Shown here piece after piece: positions 22,142 through 24,252 of a stretch of 24,252 bases of DNA (positions within the stretch are counted from its first letter, which is position 1; each line of letters begins with the position of its first letter). The notes beneath the pieces were generated by a model. That model saw only the letters and a program-made list of their open reading frames with translations, ran no database searches and had not been told where the DNA came from. Origin of the DNA: Candidatus Scatosoma pullistercoris (lineage in GTDB: Bacteria > Bacillota > Clostridia > Christensenellales > Borkfalkiaceae); assembly GCA_018714725.1 (NCBI GenBank), contig DVMZ01000133.1, positions 1 through 24,252 of the forward strand, in the 5' to 3' direction. A program made the translations under genes and the position numbers.

Positions 22142-22303
22142 TCAAAACCCTGCCCCTGTTCTTTCGGCCGCAATTCGCGGCCAGGCCGTAAACTGCGGCC
22201 GGACCGTAAAATTTTTGCGGTCGTCAATCCCCTGCCCCCGTGAAAAGGGGCGGAAATATCAAAAAAGGAGCTTTTGCGTCCCGAAAGGGCGCAGATCGGA
22301 TTT
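22142..22303. other. holB-ricT spacer with GC hairpins
   Basis: GGCCGC-AATTC-GCGGCC at 22166-22182 is a perfect 6-bp hairpin, followed by a GACCG/CGGTC pairing at about 22201-22221 enclosing AAAATTTTT. There is no clear terminator. An AAAGGAG at 22265-22270 lies 33 nt before the chosen ricT ATG and only 3 nt before a TTG at 22274, so the ricT start keeps some doubt. Confidence 0.45.
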
Positions 22304-23188
22304 ATGAAAAAAGTAGTGGCTGTCAAATTCAAAAACGGGGGAAAACTGTATTATTTTTCCCCGCGCCCGGGCGACGTGTACGAGCGCAATATGCCCGTCA
22401 TCGTGGAGACGGCAAAGGGGCTGGAATACGTCTGGGTGGCTTATCCGGAAAAGGAAGCGGAGGATTCGGAAATCGTGCCGCCTCTGCGCCCGGTCATCCG
22501 CATCGCAAACGCGCGGGACAAGGAATTTTATGAAGCCTGCGAGGCAAAACGCCCGCGGGCAATGCAGATCTGCAAAGAGAAAATCGCCGCCCACGGGCTG
22601 GACATGAAACTCATCGACTGCGAATATACCTTCGACGGCAGCAAAGTGGTCTTTTACTTCACTTCTCCCGGCCGGGTAGATTTCCGGGAACTGGTGAAAG
22701 ACCTTGCCTCCACCTTCCATCTCCGCATCGAACTGCGGCAGGTGGGTACCAGGGATGAGACGAAATACCTCGGCGGCATTGCGCCGTGCGGCCGCGTGTG
22801 CTGTTGTGCGGGGAATATGCCCGAATTCAAGCGGGTCACCATCAAAATGGCGAAAACGCAGGGTCTTTCGCTCAATCCGGGTAAAATCAGCGGCCTATGC
22901 GGCCGGCTGATGTGCTGTCTGAGCTATGAAAGCGACTACTATGCGGAGGCTTACAAACAGATGCCGAAAGTCGGCTCGGAAGTGGGCACGCCCGACGGCA
23001 AGGGCTCGGTTGTTTCCGTGAATATGCTGAAAAAGCAGGTGAAGGTGAAGATCGACGACAGAAACGGCGGGCTGATCTTCAAGGATTTCCCCGTCGGCGA
23101 GCTCCGTTTCACGCGCAAAAACGCGCGCGAACAGGAAAAAGAAGAGGACGAAAGCGACGTTCTTCCCGAATCGGAATTGCAGGAATGA
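22304..23188 (+). CDS. ricT: RicT / YaaT family PSP1-domain iron-sulphur protein
   Basis: 294 residues. In Bacillus RicT forms a complex with RicA and RicF that carries [4Fe-4S] clusters and stimulates RNase Y-dependent mRNA maturation as well as Spo0A phosphorylation. The PSP1 domain spans about 55-145. Two cysteine clusters are conserved: Cys162, Cys166, Cys167 (with an extra Cys168) in APCGRVCCCAG, and Cys199, Cys204, Cys205 in SGLCGRLMCCLSYE. KMAKTQGLSLNPGKISGLCG between them is characteristic. The tail after 275 is Glu/Asp-rich. The ATG at 22304 aligns with the family start (MKKVVAVKFKNGGKLYYF) but has only a weak GGA site; a TTG at 22274 would add ten residues. A strong terminator follows at 23323-23356. 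Confidence 0.92.
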   Translation: MKKVVAVKFKNGGKLYYFSPRPGDVYERNMPVIVETAKGLEYVWVAYPEKEAEDSEIVPPLRPVIRIANARDKEFYEACEAKRPRAMQICKEKIAAHGLDMKLIDCEYTFDGSKVVFYFTSPGRVDFRELVKDLASTFHLRIELRQVGTRDETKYLGGIAPCGRVCCCAGNMPEFKRVTIKMAKTQGLSLNPGKISGLCGRLMCCLSYESDYYAEAYKQMPKVGSEVGTPDGKGSVVSVNMLKKQVKVKIDDRNGGLIFKDFPVGELRFTRKNAREQEKEEDESDVLPESELQE

Positions 23189-23322
23189 TCTGATTTACTG
23201 TAATCGTTTTTCCGCGGCGTTTGCGATCATGGTTTATAAATTTTTTTGCTTGCTTCTCCCCTTTTTCAAAGACAGAACAGGTAAACCGGCGGAACCGTTT
23301 TACTTTTCGCAAGACCATCTTT

Positions 23323-23356
23323 CCCGCGCAGCCAAAAGCTGCGCGGGCGTTTTTTT
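23323..23356 (+). terminator. Intrinsic terminator of ricT
   Basis: CCCGCGCAGC/GCTGCGCGGG, perfect 10-bp stem, loop CAAAA, then CG and seven T residues. It lies 134 nt after the stop; 23189-23322 holds no gene. Confidence 0.88.
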
Positions 23357-23362
23357 CTATCG

Positions 23363-23905
23363 TGCGGAGCCCGCGAATCCCCGCCGCAAGGCGTACCTGA
23401 ACCCCATAAAGCAAGCCGAACGGCTTGCGCAATATCGGGTCAAGGGACATTGTCCCTTGCGGGTGCAGGGCGGAGCCCGCAGATCATTGCCGCAAGGCAA
23501 TCTTCGCCGACAGGCGCACCCAAACCCCAAAAGCAAGTCGCCAGACTTGCGCCGAACCGGGTCAAGGGACATTGTCCCTTGCGGGTGCAGGGCGGAGCCC
23601 GCAAATCTATTGCCGCAAGGCAATCTTCGCCGACAGGCGAAAACCGAACTCAAAAAGCAAGTCGTCAGACTTGCGCCGAACCGGGTCAAGGGACATTGTC
23701 CCTTGCGGGTGCAGGGCGGAGCCCGCAAATCTATTGCCGCAAGGCAATCCCCGCCGACAGGCGCACCCCGACCCCCATAAAGCAAGTCGTCAGACTTGCG
23801 CTCCCGCCGACAGGCGGCAATACGGCATAACCCGTCGCCCACCCGCCCCAAGAGATAAAACCGGAAAAAAACAAGCAAAACGGGAGTTTTGCGCAATCCC
23901 GGGTC
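23363..23905 (-). repeat. Palindromic-module repeat array, locus 2 (about 122-124-bp period)
   Basis: Tandem array in the opposite orientation to locus 1. The palindrome AAGGGACA-T-TGTCCCTT recurs at 23442-23458, 23564-23580 and 23688-23704 (spacings 122 and 124 bp), with a truncated fourth copy near 23904. Hairpin C occurs at 23411-23428 (GCAAGCC/GGCTTGC), at 23533-23550, 23657-23674 and 23782-23799 (GCAAGTC/GACTTGC), and at 23875-23892 (GCAAAAC/GTTTTGC). Each full unit also carries a GCGGG...CCCGC hairpin, TTGCC-GCAA-GGCAA, and CGCC-GACA-GGCG. The array lies between the ricT terminator and a bidirectional terminator at 23927-23973. Frames open across it are products of the repeat, not genes. 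There are no spacers of the CRISPR kind. Confidence 0.88.
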
Positions 23906-23926
23906 AAGGGACACGCCGAAAAAACA

Positions 23927-23973
23927 TCCCTCCCTTCCGGCCGGAACAACGGTCGGAGGGGAGGGACTTTTTT
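23927..23973. terminator. Bidirectional intrinsic terminator
   Basis: TCCCTCCC (23927-23934) pairs with GGGAGGGA, and the stem extends inward with a few wobble pairs. Six T residues follow on the top strand, and TGTTTTTT follows on the bottom strand. It could end the leftward partial gene at the right edge as well as any rightward readthrough. The stretch 23974-24120 shows nothing else. Confidence 0.75.
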
Positions 23974-24120
23974 GCTGTTATGTTTTTTGTAATTTGCCGT
24001 TATCTTTTGCTTTGTAAACTGTTTGTTCCTTTCTCGCGCCGTCCGAAAAACCGGCGCCGCCTGCAAAGCCCGGCGCGCCCAAAAACAACAGGAACACTTT
24101 CCGGGTTTTTCAGCCGATTT

Positions 24121-24252
24121 TCAGACTCTTTTTCCCGCTTTTCCGAAACCTCTGAACAGTTCCCGTTTCAGCGCTTCTCCGGTCGTTTGCCGCCCGCTTT
24201 GCGAAGGACCCGCCCGAAATGCCTGTTCCAAAAACACTTTTCCCGCCGCGGG
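24121..24252 (-). CDS. C-terminal fragment of a leftward gene cut by the window edge
   Basis: An open frame enters from the right edge on the bottom strand and ends at a TGA (24123-24121), giving 43 residues that include KVFLEQAFRAG and GEALKRELFRGFGKAGKRV. Codon use is like the neighbouring genes and a bidirectional terminator lies 150 bp beyond the stop. There is too little sequence to name a family; it could still be a chance open frame. Confidence 0.4.
   Translation of the reverse strand, partial: PAAGKVFLEQAFRAGPSQSGRQTTGEALKRELFRGFGKAGKRV

Noticed and set aside
23229..23780. Protein-coding frame across the palindromic array
   Set aside because: The repeated peptide is a direct result of the DNA repeat; frames are open on both strands.
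23363..23905. CRISPR array
   Set aside because: The period is about 123 bp, each unit is a chain of different palindromes, and there are no short identical repeats with unique spacers or nearby cas genes.

Overview
The window reads as a chromosomal segment from a GC-rich low-biomass Firmicutes lineage, most likely Clostridia. The reasons are the conserved block of YaaO-like decarboxylase, thymidylate kinase, DNA polymerase III delta' subunit and RicT; the greA-lysS pair; a tandem-OB-fold SSB; a NatAB-like ABC exporter; strong Shine-Dalgarno sites; vegetative promoters close to TTGACA-N17-TATAAT; and many intrinsic terminators. I cannot fix the order or genus from sequence alone. No rRNA, tRNA, phage genes, transposase or CRISPR array was found.

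Layout. After a pyrimidine-rich spacer (1-319), a D-2-hydroxyacid dehydrogenase is read rightward (511-1572). From 1867 to 9873 the genes run leftward: an ECF-type sigma factor, a small membrane protein (possible anti-sigma) and a VWA lipoprotein in one apparent operon; a stand-alone Cas4-like PD-(D/E)XK protein with four cysteines; a uracil permease broken by one missing base; a 1-kb gene-free stretch holding a candidate small RNA with its own promoter and terminator; an SSB protein; and a membrane-anchored polysaccharide deacetylase. From 10304 to 23188 everything runs rightward: ABC ATPase and permease, an 85-residue conserved-looking orphan, greA with a long structured leader, lysS, an unknown membrane-anchored protein, an Orn/Lys/Arg decarboxylase-like protein, tmk, holB and ricT. 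A leftward gene is cut by the right edge.

How the genes fit together. tmk, holB and ricT belong to the replication and regulatory cluster well known from Bacillus; here the small genes yaaQ and yaaR are absent and holB has its own promoter. greA and lysS are a common pair in this phylum. The sigma / membrane protein / VWA lipoprotein set looks like an envelope-sensing unit.

Most noteworthy. (1) Two intergenic arrays of modular palindromes (about 19.8-20.06 kb and 23.36-23.9 kb, opposite orientation) share a hairpin whose two arms change together in eight copies. (2) A candidate RNA of about 126 nt at 7721-7846 carries two repeat arms that compete for one terminator arm. (3) The greA leader holds two terminator-like hairpins behind a perfect consensus promoter. 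(4) The YaaO-like protein has an approximately 155-residue disordered insertion between its domains. (5) LysRS has non-standard residues in its lysine-pocket motifs. (6) Spacers are full of degenerate minisatellites (15, 18, 40 and 54 bp) and strand-biased pyrimidine tracts.
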